A program made the position numbers and the translations under genes. From assembly GCF_004368785.1 (NCBI RefSeq), contig NZ_SODM01000006.1:62001-126000 (forward strand): 64,000 nt of DNA, written 5' to 3'. Under the pieces are notes generated by a model, which ran no database searches, was not told the DNA's origin, and saw nothing but the letters and a program-made list of their open reading frames with translations. Below are positions 24,394 through 32,709 of this stretch, piece after piece. Within the stretch, counting starts at the first letter, position 1, and the number at the start of each line of letters is the position of its first letter. Source of the DNA: Flavobacterium sp. 270 (GTDB lineage: Bacteria > Bacteroidota > Bacteroidia > Flavobacteriales > Flavobacteriaceae).

Positions 24394-27000
24394 TTGGCAG
24401 CTAAAGATAAAGTGGTGAAAGAAACACCCTTAATGAAACAGTATAACGAAATCAAGAGAAAATATCCTGATGCATGTCTGCTTTTCAGAGTAGGAGATTT
24501 TTACGAAACCTTTGGAGAAGATGCCATTAGAGCCTCTAAAATTCTTGGTATAACCTTGACAAAAAGAGGTGCAGGTTCTGAAACCGAAACGGCGCTGGCC
24601 GGTTTTCCGCATCATTCTATTAATACTTATCTGCCGAAATTAGTAAAAGCAGGACTTCGTGTAGCAATTTGTGATCAGCTTGAAGATCCAAAAATGACCA
24701 AAACTATTGTAAAACGTGGCGTTACAGAATTGGTAACTCCCGGAGTTTCTCTTAATGATGAAGTTTTACAATCAAAAACAAACAACTTTTTAGCATCGGT
24801 TTATTTTGCTAATAAAAATATAGGAGTTGCCTTTTTAGATGTTTCTACCGGTGAGTTTCTTACAGCGCAGGGAAATGCAGAATACATTGATAAATTACTT
24901 CAGAATTTTAATCCAAGCGAAGTTTTAGTTCCAAAAACCTGTAAGACTGATTTTAAAGATGCATTCGGAGAAGATTTTCATAGCTTTTACTTGGAAGATT
25001 GGATTTACAAAGAAGATTATGCACTAGAAACATTAACAAAACATTTTCAAACCTCTTCCTTAAAAGGTTTTGGTGTAGAAGAATTAAAAGAAGGAATTAT
25101 TGCTTCTGGAGCAATTTTATATTATTTATCAGAAACGCAGCACAATCGTGTGCAGCATATCACGGCAATTCAGCGTATTGCAGAAGATGCTTATGTTTGG
25201 ATGGATCGTTTTACGATTCGAAACCTGGAATTATATCACAGTTATAATCCAAATGCAGTAACACTTTTAGATGTAATAGACAGAACGCTTTCGCCAATGG
25301 GAGGTCGTTTATTAAAACGTTGGCTTGCTCTTCCTTTAAAAGATAATAATAAAATAAAAAGCCGTCATGACGTGGTTTCGTATTTGAAATCGAATCAAGA
25401 GGTTTTACAAAATATTCAATATCAAATCAAACAGATTTCAGATTTAGAGCGTTTGATTTCCAAAATTGCAACAGGAAAAATTTCACCTCGAGAAATTGTT
25501 TATTTAAAAGAATCTCTGGATGCTATAATTCCAATTAAAACTTTAGCTCTGGAAAGTCCACAAGAAGCTGTAAAAGTAATCGGAGACAGTCTGCATGCTT
25601 GTGACTTGCTAAGAGAAAAAATCAAAACAACTTTAAATCAGGACGCGCCCGTTGCGATTGCAAAAGGAAATGCGATTGCAAAAGGAATTAACGAAGAATT
25701 GGATGATTTACGTGCAATTTCTACAACAGGAAAAGAATATTTAGAAGGAATTGAAAAAAGAGAATCTGAAGCAACCGGAATTTCTTCTTTGAAAATATCA
25801 TTCAATAATGTCTTTGGATATTATATAGAAGTTAGAAATACGCATAAAGATAAAGTTCCGGCAGAATGGATTCGTAAGCAGACTTTGGTAAATGCAGAGC
25901 GTTATATTACCGAAGAATTAAAAGAATACGAAACAAAAATTTTAGGTGCTGAAGAAAAAATTCATAAAATTGAAACCGAACTTTTTGAGCAATTAGTGGC
26001 TTGGATTGCTACTTATATTAAACCAGTTCAAATGAACGCGTTTTTGGTAGCGCAATTAGACTGTTTATGTTCGTTTACACAATTAGCGATTGAAAATCAA
26101 TATGTATGTCCGGAAATAGATGAAACTTTTGAATTGGATATTAAAAACGGAAGACACCCTGTAATCGAAAAACAATTGCCTGTTGGTACTCCTTATATTG
26201 CCAATGATGTTTTTCTGGACAGAGAAACGCAGCAGCTTATTATGATTACCGGGCCCAACATGTCTGGTAAGTCTGCTATTTTAAGACAAACAGCCTTAAT
26301 TGTATTATTGGCTCAAATGGGAAGTTTTGTTCCTGCAGACAGCGTAAGAATGGGAATTGTTGATAAAATCTTTACCAGAGTAGGAGCATCGGATAATATT
26401 TCGATGGGAGAATCTACGTTTATGGTAGAAATGAACGAAACAGCTTCTATTTTGAATAATATCTCTGACAGAAGTTTAGTATTGCTGGATGAAATTGGAA
26501 GAGGAACAAGTACATATGACGGAATTTCTATTGCTTGGGCGATTGCCGATTTTTTGCATGAGCATCCGTCAAAACCAAAAACTTTGTTTGCGACACATTA
26601 TCATGAGTTAAACGAAATGACAGAATCTTTGCCGAGGATTCAGAATTATAATGTTGCAGTAAAAGAATTAAAAGATACTGTTCTTTTTATTAGAAAGCTT
26701 GTAAAAGGCGGAAGTGCGCATAGTTTTGGTATACATGTGGCAAAAATGGCGGGAATGCCTCAGATTGTTATTCTAAAAGCACAGAAACTATTAAAGAAAT
26801 TAGAAAAAAATCATTCAAGTGATGCATTAAATGGAGTGAAATCTGCAAATGATGAAATGCAAATGAGTTTCTTTAATTTGGATGATCCATTATTGGAAGA
26901 AATAAAAGAAGAAATTCTAGGTCTTGATATAAATGCGATCACACCAGTTGAAGCCTTAATGAAGCTGAATGAGATCAAAAGAATGTTGGTGAAAAAATAA
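24394..27000 (+). CDS. mutS: DNA mismatch repair protein MutS
   Basis: MutS recognises base mismatches and starts repair with MutL. In the 868-residue form the mismatch-reading Phe-x-Glu motif is F36-Y37-E38 in GDFYETF, Walker A GPNMSGKS lies at about 620-627, and the DEIGRGTS Walker B region and the FATHYHE segment follow. The start is taken as TTG at 24394 because homologues begin a few residues before ETPLMKQYN. The next in-frame ATG (24433) would cut into the conserved N-terminal strand, and GTG codons at 24412 and 24415 are alternatives. The C-terminal tail (about 800-868) is of normal length. Confidence 0.96.
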   Translation: MAAKDKVVKETPLMKQYNEIKRKYPDACLLFRVGDFYETFGEDAIRASKILGITLTKRGAGSETETALAGFPHHSINTYLPKLVKAGLRVAICDQLEDPKMTKTIVKRGVTELVTPGVSLNDEVLQSKTNNFLASVYFANKNIGVAFLDVSTGEFLTAQGNAEYIDKLLQNFNPSEVLVPKTCKTDFKDAFGEDFHSFYLEDWIYKEDYALETLTKHFQTSSLKGFGVEELKEGIIASGAILYYLSETQHNRVQHITAIQRIAEDAYVWMDRFTIRNLELYHSYNPNAVTLLDVIDRTLSPMGGRLLKRWLALPLKDNNKIKSRHDVVSYLKSNQEVLQNIQYQIKQISDLERLISKIATGKISPREIVYLKESLDAIIPIKTLALESPQEAVKVIGDSLHACDLLREKIKTTLNQDAPVAIAKGNAIAKGINEELDDLRAISTTGKEYLEGIEKRESEATGISSLKISFNNVFGYYIEVRNTHKDKVPAEWIRKQTLVNAERYITEELKEYETKILGAEEKIHKIETELFEQLVAWIATYIKPVQMNAFLVAQLDCLCSFTQLAIENQYVCPEIDETFELDIKNGRHPVIEKQLPVGTPYIANDVFLDRETQQLIMITGPNMSGKSAILRQTALIVLLAQMGSFVPADSVRMGIVDKIFTRVGASDNISMGESTFMVEMNETASILNNISDRSLVLLDEIGRGTSTYDGISIAWAIADFLHEHPSKPKTLFATHYHELNEMTESLPRIQNYNVAVKELKDTVLFIRKLVKGGSAHSFGIHVAKMAGMPQIVILKAQKLLKKLEKNHSSDALNGVKSANDEMQMSFFNLDDPLLEEIKEEILGLDINAITPVEALMKLNEIKRMLVKK

Positions 27001-27077
27001 ATTTGTAAAATTTTCAAATTTAAAGTTTAGGTTATCAGAAAGTTATAAAATAAGTGAAATATTTTTTTGAAAAACGC

Positions 27078-27107
27078 TTGTATAATTGAATAAATGTCCT
27101 AAATTTG
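27078..27107 (+). promoter_or_regulatory. Promoter of the tRNA-Gly/tRNA-Leu unit
   Basis: TTG at 27078-27080 and TAAATTTG at 27100-27107 are 19 bp apart, a full consensus match. The predicted start site is about 42 nt before the first tRNA. Confidence 0.7.
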
Positions 27108-27155
27108 CACTCGCAATACGAAACAAGTGTTGCAGTTCTTACTAAGATTTGAAAC

Positions 27156-27228
27156 GCGAAAATAGCTCAGTTGGTAGAGCGCGACCTTGCCAAGGTCGAG
27201 GTCGCGGGTTCGAGCCCCGTTTTTCGCT
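27156..27228 (+). tRNA. tRNA-Gly (GCC)
   Basis: The cloverleaf is complete. The acceptor GCGAAAA pairs with TTTTCGC, the D-arm contains AGTTGGTAGA, the anticodon stem CGACC/GGTCG encloses TTGCCAA with anticodon GCC at 27189-27191, and the T-arm has GTTCGAGCC. The CCA end is not encoded. Confidence 0.97.
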
Positions 27229-27242
27229 CAAAACCATATAAT

Positions 27243-27328
27243 GCTCGGATGGTGAAATTGGTAGACACGCTGGACTTAAAATCCAGTGAACAGCAATGTT
27301 CGTGCGGGTTCAAGTCCCGCTCTGAGTA
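27243..27328 (+). tRNA. tRNA-Leu (TAA)
   Basis: This is a class II tRNA with a long variable arm. The acceptor GCTCGGA pairs with TCTGAGT (two G.T pairs). The anticodon stem CTGGA/TCCAG encloses CTTAAAA with anticodon TAA at 27277-27279. The T-arm has GGTTCAAGTCC. It lies 14 bp after tRNA-Gly in the same transcript. Confidence 0.96.
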
Positions 27329-27330
27329 CT

Positions 27331-27361
27331 AAAGCCTCTTCTTTTTGAAGAGGCTTTTTTT
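27331..27361 (+). terminator. Terminator of the tRNA unit
   Basis: A perfect 11-bp stem (27331-27341 with 27347-27357, AAAGCCTCTTC arm) is followed by a T-run. It begins two bases after tRNA-Leu. Confidence 0.9.
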
Positions 27362-27412
27362 ATTGTGTAAACTCATCTTAAAAATAAATTTGCGAAGTAA
27401 ATTTATTTTAAA

Positions 27413-27524
27413 GAATCTAAGAATCTAAGAATCTAAGAATCTAAGAATCTAAGAATCTAAGAATCTAAGAATCTAAGAATCTAAGAATCTAAGAATCTAA
27501 GAATCTAAGAGTCTAAGAGTCTAA
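27413..27524. repeat. 8-bp tandem repeat, 14 units
   Basis: GAATCTAA is repeated 12 times without a mismatch, followed by two units of the variant GAGTCTAA. It ends 42 bp before the ATG of the DUF1508 gene. Similar ATCTAAAATC words continue up to the ATG. Uniform arrays like this change length easily. Confidence 0.95.
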
Positions 27525-27566
27525 AGAAAAATCTAAAATCAACATTCTAAAATCTGAAATCTAAAT

Positions 27567-27941
27567 ATGGGGGCTTTTGTAATTAGTAAAAGATTTAATG
27601 ATGAATATAAATTTGTTTTTACTTCGAGAAAAGGAAAAGTGATTTTTACAAGTTTAAGTTATGAGTTGAAATTTGAATGTGAAGAAGATATTGAGAAATT
27701 TAAGGCGAATATAGATCAGGCTAAATTTTTAAGATTTAAAGGCTCTGGGGGGAAGTATTTCTTTAAATTGATGTTGGGGGAAGTTTATTTTGCAGTAAGT
27801 CGGAAATATACAACTGAATTGCTTTTGCAGAAAGGGATTAAGGAAATTGTAAATTATGCTACGAGGGCAGAGATTTTAGATTTCGCATCCAGCGAATCGA
27901 TTTTTGGAGATGAAGAAGTGTTTGAAGAAGCAGCGGAGTAA
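27567..27941 (+). CDS. DUF1508 (YegP-like) protein
   Basis: The 124-residue protein has the DUF1508 pattern: an N-terminal FVISKRFNDEYKFVFTSRKGKVIFTS half and a second partly matching half with RFKGSGGKYFFKLM. The domain is a small alpha/beta fold of unknown function, often found in tandem copies. The acidic tail (FGDEEVFEEAAE) is extra. The gene follows the 8-bp tandem repeat array, so repeat length could affect its expression; that is inference only. It ends in a bidirectional terminator. Confidence 0.75.
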   Translation: MGAFVISKRFNDEYKFVFTSRKGKVIFTSLSYELKFECEEDIEKFKANIDQAKFLRFKGSGGKYFFKLMLGEVYFAVSRKYTTELLLQKGIKEIVNYATRAEILDFASSESIFGDEEVFEEAAE

Positions 27942-27987
27942 AAAAAAGGGCGTTTTTGAGATAAAATTTCAAAACGCCCTTTTTTTA
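27941..27987. terminator. Bidirectional terminator after the DUF1508 gene
   Basis: A long stem (27941-27956 with 27971-27986, AGGGCG core) has A/T runs on both sides, and its left arm starts at the end of the coding region. It can stop transcription from both strands. Confidence 0.85.
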
Positions 27988-28013
27988 TGCTTACAAAAAA
28001 TATAAAGCACAAA

Positions 28014-28043
28014 AAAAAGCTATCTAATAAAAGATAGCTTTTT
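28014..28043 (-). terminator. Terminator after the Ala-rich lipoprotein gene
   Basis: A perfect 12-bp stem (28014-28025 with 28032-28043, AGCTATCT arm) with a 6-nt loop is followed on the minus strand by T. Confidence 0.8.
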
Positions 28044-28064
28044 AATTTTTTGAGTAATTTAGAA

Positions 28065-28289
28065 TTACTTTTTAGCTGGAGCAGCTTCTTCAACTTTTGC
28101 AGCAGCAGAATCAACTTTTGCAGCAGCAGAGTCAACAGTTGCAGCAGCAGAATCGACTACAGCAGCAGCAGAATCAACAGTTACAGCAGTAGAATCTACA
28201 GCAGTAGCATCAGCAGCAGCGTCAGCTTTTTTACAAGATACAACAGTTAAAACAGCAACAACAGCTAAACTTAAAAATACTTTTTTCAT
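28065..28289 (-). CDS. Ala-rich heptad-repeat small lipoprotein
   Basis: The 74-residue protein begins with a lipoprotein signal sequence ending in the lipobox VVSC (Cys19). The remainder is made of about five 7-residue units related to VDSAAAK, ending in EEAAPAKK. The a/d pattern (V and A) suggests a helix or coiled coil, loosely like small outer membrane lipoproteins that contact peptidoglycan. That comparison is by layout only. The gene has its own -7 box and terminator and may be highly expressed. I do not recognise a named family. Confidence 0.85.
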   Translation of the reverse strand: MKKVFLSLAVVAVLTVVSCKKADAAADATAVDSTAVTVDSAAAVVDSAAATVDSAAAKVDSAAAKVEEAAPAKK

Positions 28290-28326
28290 CTTACTTTATT
28301 ATAAAAGGTTAATTATTAATTCGTGG

Positions 28327-28334
28327 CAAAGATA
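28327..28334 (-). promoter_or_regulatory. Putative -7 box of the small lipoprotein gene
   Basis: On the minus strand this reads TATCTTTG, a perfect TAnnTTTG, with a predicted leader of about 33 nt. The upstream DNA is almost pure A/T, possibly an UP-like tract. Confidence 0.55.
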
Positions 28335-28635
28335 TAAATTTTTTAATATGTAAAATATTTTTTTATTTTTTTTTTAAAATATTTTCATTGCTCACGATTA
28401 TCTTATTTATCAAATAATATGCCAAAACGCAAATAAAACGTGGTATTATCTTATGTTTTGTGTAAATTATTTTTTATTGAATATTCTACAAGAGAATCGA
28501 TTGTTTGGTTGTTTTGATTGTGGTTTATTTTGTTTTTCATTGATTATTACACAGTTTCTAAAAATTAAAATAAGCTCTTTTAGAAGGTTTTTTTATAAAA
28601 AATGATGTCAGGACTCTATGATTGTTGTTTTGAAA
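28335..28635. other. AT-rich gap with no gene seen
   Basis: Apart from the lipoprotein promoter at its left end, I see no convincing coding frame, structured RNA or terminator. The word ATTATCTTAT occurs twice within about 50 bp. The waaA stop codon is at its right edge, and no clear waaA terminator is visible. Confidence 0.6.
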
Positions 28636-29868
28636 CTATTTTGAGACGATTTTCATGATGCTTTCCGTTGCGCCTTTATTGTCTTGAATATATGATTTGC
28701 AGATTTCGCTTTTCTCTTTTAGAAAACTTTCATCCGTTAGCAAGAGATCAAAATTTTGTTTTAATTCTTCAAAAGAAGAAACAGGAATACAGCCTCCAAG
28801 TTTAACCAGTAAAACGGCCTCTGCAAAATTGGAATAGTTAGGTCCGATTAAAATCGGAATTCCAAATGTAGCAGGTTCAAGTATATTATGAATTCCGGGA
28901 TTTCCAAATCCGCCGCCAACATAAGCAATCGTTCCGTAACTGTAAATCTTAGTAAGCAAACCTATAGTGTCTATTATAAATACAGAATAATTAGATAAAT
29001 CGACATTTTCTTTTTCTGAAAATAAAATAGTTCGTTTGCTAAGCTGTGCTTTCAGATTTGCAATTTGATCAGTCTTAATATTATGCGGTGCAATAATAAA
29101 TTTAACATCTTCTGAAGACTGATTAATATATTCAGCTAAAAGAGCTTCGTCTTTTGGCCATGAACTTCCAATAACTATTACAGGTTTGTTATTTTTAAAT
29201 TTCTCAATATAATCAAGAGAATTGTCTCGTTCTAAAATCGCATTAACACGATCAAAACGAGTATCGCCGGAAACAATTACATTATGAAACCCAATACCTT
29301 CAATTTTTTCTTTTGATTTTTCATTCTGAACAAAGAAATACATAAAAGCTTTAAGCGCTTTTCTGTAAAATCCGCCATACCATTTAAAAAACATTTGATT
29401 GTCTCTAAAAATACCTGAAATCAAATAAGTGGGAACTTTGTTTGTTTCTAATTCCTTTAAATAATTAAGCCAAAATTCATATTTAATAAAGAAAGCCAAT
29501 TCAGGATGTGCTAATTTAAAAAATCGTTTAGCATTACTTTTAGTGTCTAAAGGAAGGTAAATAGTAACATCGGCAACAGTATTGTTTTTGCGTACTTCAT
29601 AACCTGAAGGAGAGAAAAAAGTAACTATTATTTTATGTGAAGGATATTTTTCTTTTATCTTTTCGATTACCGGCAAGCCTTGCTCGTATTCTCCAAGTGA
29701 TGCAGAATGAAACCAAATTGTTTTATCTGTTGGTTTTATTTTTTCTTCGAGTATAGCAAAAACATTTTTTCGGCCATCTACAAAAAGTTTAATTTTCGGA
29801 CTAAAGAGTGCGATGATTTTCAGAAAAAACCCCGCAAGAGAAACTACTAAATTGTATAAAAAAAGCAT
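28636..29868 (-). CDS. waaA: 3-deoxy-D-manno-octulosonic acid (Kdo) transferase
   Basis: WaaA (KdtA) transfers Kdo from CMP-Kdo to the lipid A precursor at the inner membrane. The 410-residue protein has an N-terminal membrane-associated segment (1-20) and the conserved WFHSASLGEYEQGLPVI region (about 52-68) with the catalytic Glu. The GT-B C-terminal half has IGSSWPKDE, APHNI and a YVGGGFGNPGIHNILEPA motif (about 316-333). It is a single gene, divergent from the sugar aminotransferase operon, which also points to surface-sugar synthesis. Confidence 0.94.
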   Translation of the reverse strand: MLFLYNLVVSLAGFFLKIIALFSPKIKLFVDGRKNVFAILEEKIKPTDKTIWFHSASLGEYEQGLPVIEKIKEKYPSHKIIVTFFSPSGYEVRKNNTVADVTIYLPLDTKSNAKRFFKLAHPELAFFIKYEFWLNYLKELETNKVPTYLISGIFRDNQMFFKWYGGFYRKALKAFMYFFVQNEKSKEKIEGIGFHNVIVSGDTRFDRVNAILERDNSLDYIEKFKNNKPVIVIGSSWPKDEALLAEYINQSSEDVKFIIAPHNIKTDQIANLKAQLSKRTILFSEKENVDLSNYSVFIIDTIGLLTKIYSYGTIAYVGGGFGNPGIHNILEPATFGIPILIGPNYSNFAEAVLLVKLGGCIPVSSFEELKQNFDLLLTDESFLKEKSEICKSYIQDNKGATESIMKIVSK

Positions 29869-30004
29869 GTATAAATTTTTGTGGCTAAATTACGTTTCTT
29901 TCGACTATTTTCATTGTTTGAAGGTATTAAATAACTATTTTTGTTCCTCCTTTTAAAGAATAGGTGTTAAAACCGGATCTTTAATTTTTAAACAAATATT
30001 GAAA

Positions 30005-31138
30005 ATGAAAAAAATTCAAATGGTTGACTTAAAGAGTCAATACGAAAAAATAAAAACTGCTGTTGATGCTTCAATTCAAGAAGTTTTAGACACAAATACT
30101 TATATAAATGGACCTTTAGTTCATCAGTTTCAAAAAAACCTTGAAGAATATTTAGGTGCAAAACACGTAATTCCTTGTGCAAACGGAACCGATGCACTGC
30201 AAATTGCAATGATGGGATTAGATCTAAAACCGGGCGATGAAGTTATTACAGCCGATTTTACTTTTGCAGCGACAGTTGAGGTAATTGCTTTATTGCAATT
30301 AACGCCAGTTTTGGTTGATGTTGATATGGCAAATATGAACATCGATATCGAAGCGCTTAAAAAAGCAATCACGCCAAAAACAAAAGCAATTGTTCCGGTA
30401 CATTTATTTGGTCGTGCTGCCAATATGGACGCGATTATGGAAATTGCTGCAGAACACAATTTATATGTAATTGAAGATAATGCGCAGGCAATTGGTGCAG
30501 ATTATGTTTCTAAATCGGGAACAAAAAGTAAAGTAGGAGTAATAGGTCATGTTGCGGCAACTTCTTTTTTTCCGTCTAAAAACTTAGGCTGTTATGGAGA
30601 CGGTGGAGCAATTTTTACAAATGATGATAAATTAGCGCACATTATCCGCGGCATCGTAAATCACGGAATGTACGAGCGTTACCACCATGATGTTGTGGGG
30701 GTAAATTCACGTTTAGATAGTATACAAGCAGGAGTTTTAAACGCAAAATTACCATTATTAGACGAATATAATAAAGCACGCCGTAGAGCTGCAACTAAAT
30801 ATAATGCAGCTTTTGCTGGAAATGCAAAAATTATTACACCTCAGTTTGATGCAGATCAAAATGATCACGTTTTCCACCAATATGTTTTAAGAATTATCGA
30901 TGCAGATCGTGATGCCTTAATGCAGCATTTGCTGGATAAAGCAATTCCTTGTGCAATTTATTACCCAATTCCTTTACATTCACAAAAAGCGTATGTAGAT
31001 GTTCGTTACAAAGAAGAGCAGTTTCCGGTAACCAATCAATTGGTAAAAGAAGTAATTGCTTTGCCGATGCATACAGAACTAGACGACGAGCAAATTAAAT
31101 TTATTACAGATTCTGTTCTTGAATTTTTAAGTAAATAA
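30005..31138 (+). CDS. DegT/DnrJ/EryC1/StrS family sugar aminotransferase
   Basis: This is a PLP-dependent aminotransferase of 377 residues. It probably adds an amino group to a keto-sugar nucleotide used in surface glycans. Visible marks are the cofactor-binding GTDAL, the Asp in VIEDNAQAIGA, and the Schiff-base Lys in TSFFPSKNLGCYGDGG (about residue 186). The ATG at 30005 is chosen over an in-frame TTG two codons earlier. It begins a tight operon with a SnoaL-like protein gene (14 bp gap) and galE (16 bp gap). The exact sugar is not determined by the sequence. Confidence 0.92.
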   Translation: MKKIQMVDLKSQYEKIKTAVDASIQEVLDTNTYINGPLVHQFQKNLEEYLGAKHVIPCANGTDALQIAMMGLDLKPGDEVITADFTFAATVEVIALLQLTPVLVDVDMANMNIDIEALKKAITPKTKAIVPVHLFGRAANMDAIMEIAAEHNLYVIEDNAQAIGADYVSKSGTKSKVGVIGHVAATSFFPSKNLGCYGDGGAIFTNDDKLAHIIRGIVNHGMYERYHHDVVGVNSRLDSIQAGVLNAKLPLLDEYNKARRRAATKYNAAFAGNAKIITPQFDADQNDHVFHQYVLRIIDADRDALMQHLLDKAIPCAIYYPIPLHSQKAYVDVRYKEEQFPVTNQLVKEVIALPMHTELDDEQIKFITDSVLEFLSK

Positions 31139-31152
31139 ATCCGTTAATAAAG

Positions 31153-31593
31153 ATGAGAAAATTTAGTGTTTTACTTTTAATGATTTTTGTTCAGTTTTCG
31201 GTTTTTGCACAAAAATCAAATTCTAAAGAAGAATCCATTGTTGGTAATCAGGTAGAAATTTTGCGTAAGGCAATGATTGATGCTGACGGAAGTAAATTAA
31301 AAGCACTAACTTCTGAAAAATTGACTTATGTCCATTCTAACGGAAATTTTCAAAATCAGGCAGAATTTATTGATGGAATTGTCAGTGGAAAATCTGATTT
31401 TGTAACTATTGATTTTCAAGATCAAACCATTACCGTTCAAAACGATGTTGCAATTGTGAGACATAATTTGGCTGCTCACACCAAAGATGGTGGAATTGAT
31501 AAAGATATTAAAATAGGAATAATGCTTGTTTGGCAAAAGCAAAAAAGCAAATGGATTCTTATTGCCAGACAAGCTTATAAATTAACTACATAA
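31153..31593 (+). CDS. Exported SnoaL/DUF4440-like (NTF2 fold) protein
   Basis: The 146-residue protein has a signal peptide ending near VFAQ and then a domain of the NTF2-like fold (DUF4440/SnoaL type). The marks are ILRKAMIDADGSKLKALTSEKLTYVHSNG and the closing strand MLVWQKQKSKWILIARQAYKL. The fold makes a cone-shaped cavity for a small ligand, and function cannot be inferred. It sits between a sugar aminotransferase and galE in one operon, an unusual place for an exported protein. Confidence 0.85.
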   Translation: MRKFSVLLLMIFVQFSVFAQKSNSKEESIVGNQVEILRKAMIDADGSKLKALTSEKLTYVHSNGNFQNQAEFIDGIVSGKSDFVTIDFQDQTITVQNDVAIVRHNLAAHTKDGGIDKDIKIGIMLVWQKQKSKWILIARQAYKLTT

Positions 31594-31609
31594 AAAAAAT
31601 AACCACAAA

Positions 31610-32626
31610 ATGAAAGTATTAGTAACAGGAGGGTTAGGATTTATCGGTTCGCACACCGTAGTCGAATTGCAAAATGAGGACTTCGAAGTTGTAATAATTG
31701 ATGATCTTTCTAATTCTTCAGAAGAAGTTTTAAAAGGAATTGAGAAAATTACAGGAAAACTACCGTTGTTTGAAAAAATCGATTTAAGAGAAAAAACAGC
31801 AGTTCAGGATTTCTTTAAAAAACATTCTGATGTTACTGGAGTTATTCACTTTGCAGCTTCAAAAGCAGTTGGCGAAAGCGTTGAAAATCCGTTATTATAT
31901 TACGAAAACAACATAAGCAGTTTAGTTTATTTACTACAGCAATTACAGCAAAAACCAGAAGCAAGTTTTATATTTAGTTCATCTTGTACCGTTTACGGTC
32001 AAGCCGAAAAAATGCCAATTACAGAAGACGCGCCAGTTCAGGTAGCAATGTCTCCGTACGGAAATACAAAGCAAATTGGAGAAGAAATCATTACAGATAC
32101 TGCTAAAGTAACTAATATCAGCGCTATTTTATTGCGTTATTTTAACCCGGTTGGAGCGCATTCTTCTACAGAAATTGGAGAATTACCGTTGGGAGTTCCT
32201 CAAAATTTAGTGCCATTTATTACACAAACTGGAGTAGGACTACGCCAAGAACTTTCGGTTTTCGGAAATGATTATCCAACACCGGACGGAACTGCAGTTC
32301 GTGATTATATTCATGTTGTAGATTTAGCAAAAGCACACGTTATTGCGTTACAGCGTCTATTAAACAAGAAAAATTTAGCAAAAGTAGAAACCTTCAATTT
32401 AGGAACTGGAAAAGGAAGTTCTGTCCTTGAAGTCATTCATAGTTTTGAAAAAGTCAGCGATAAGAAATTGCCGTATAAAATGATGCCACGCCGTGAAGGA
32501 GATATTACAGAAGCGTATGCAAACACAGACAAGGCAAATAATGTCTTAGGATGGAAGGCTGAATTAAGTTTAGACGAAGCAATGGCAAGCGCCTGGAAAT
32601 GGGAACAGAAAGTGAGGAATAAATAA
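31610..32626 (+). CDS. galE: UDP-glucose 4-epimerase
   Basis: GalE interconverts UDP-glucose and UDP-galactose with bound NAD. The 338-residue protein is an extended short-chain dehydrogenase with the NAD loop TGGLGFIGSHT (6-16), the Asp-Asp of IIDDLSNSS, catalytic Ser in SSSCTVYG and the YxxxK pair in SPYGNTK. The substrate region NPVGAHSS and RDYIHVVDLA agree with GalE. It ends the sugar-nucleotide operon and is followed by a strong terminator. Confidence 0.95.
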   Translation: MKVLVTGGLGFIGSHTVVELQNEDFEVVIIDDLSNSSEEVLKGIEKITGKLPLFEKIDLREKTAVQDFFKKHSDVTGVIHFAASKAVGESVENPLLYYENNISSLVYLLQQLQQKPEASFIFSSSCTVYGQAEKMPITEDAPVQVAMSPYGNTKQIGEEIITDTAKVTNISAILLRYFNPVGAHSSTEIGELPLGVPQNLVPFITQTGVGLRQELSVFGNDYPTPDGTAVRDYIHVVDLAKAHVIALQRLLNKKNLAKVETFNLGTGKGSSVLEVIHSFEKVSDKKLPYKMMPRREGDITEAYANTDKANNVLGWKAELSLDEAMASAWKWEQKVRNK

Positions 32627-32653
32627 ATTCCTTTATTTAAAATTATAAATTTT

Positions 32654-32695
32654 AAAGTCCCAAATTATAACAATATAATTTGGGACTTTTTTTTT
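32654..32695 (+). terminator. Terminator after galE
   Basis: A perfect 15-bp stem (32654-32668 with 32675-32689, AAAGTCCCAAATTAT arm), extendable by one pair, is followed by nine T. Confidence 0.92.
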
Positions 32696-32709
32696 AACCG
32701 TATTTTATT

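Noticed and set aside
27413..27524. Possible CRISPR array
   Set aside because: The repeats are contiguous 8-bp units with no spacers, and no cas genes are present, so it is a simple tandem repeat.
28050..28250. Ser/Arg/Cys-rich frame opposite the Ala-rich lipoprotein gene
   Set aside because: The repeating composition is the complement of the VDSAAA codons; the minus-strand frame has the lipobox, promoter and terminator.
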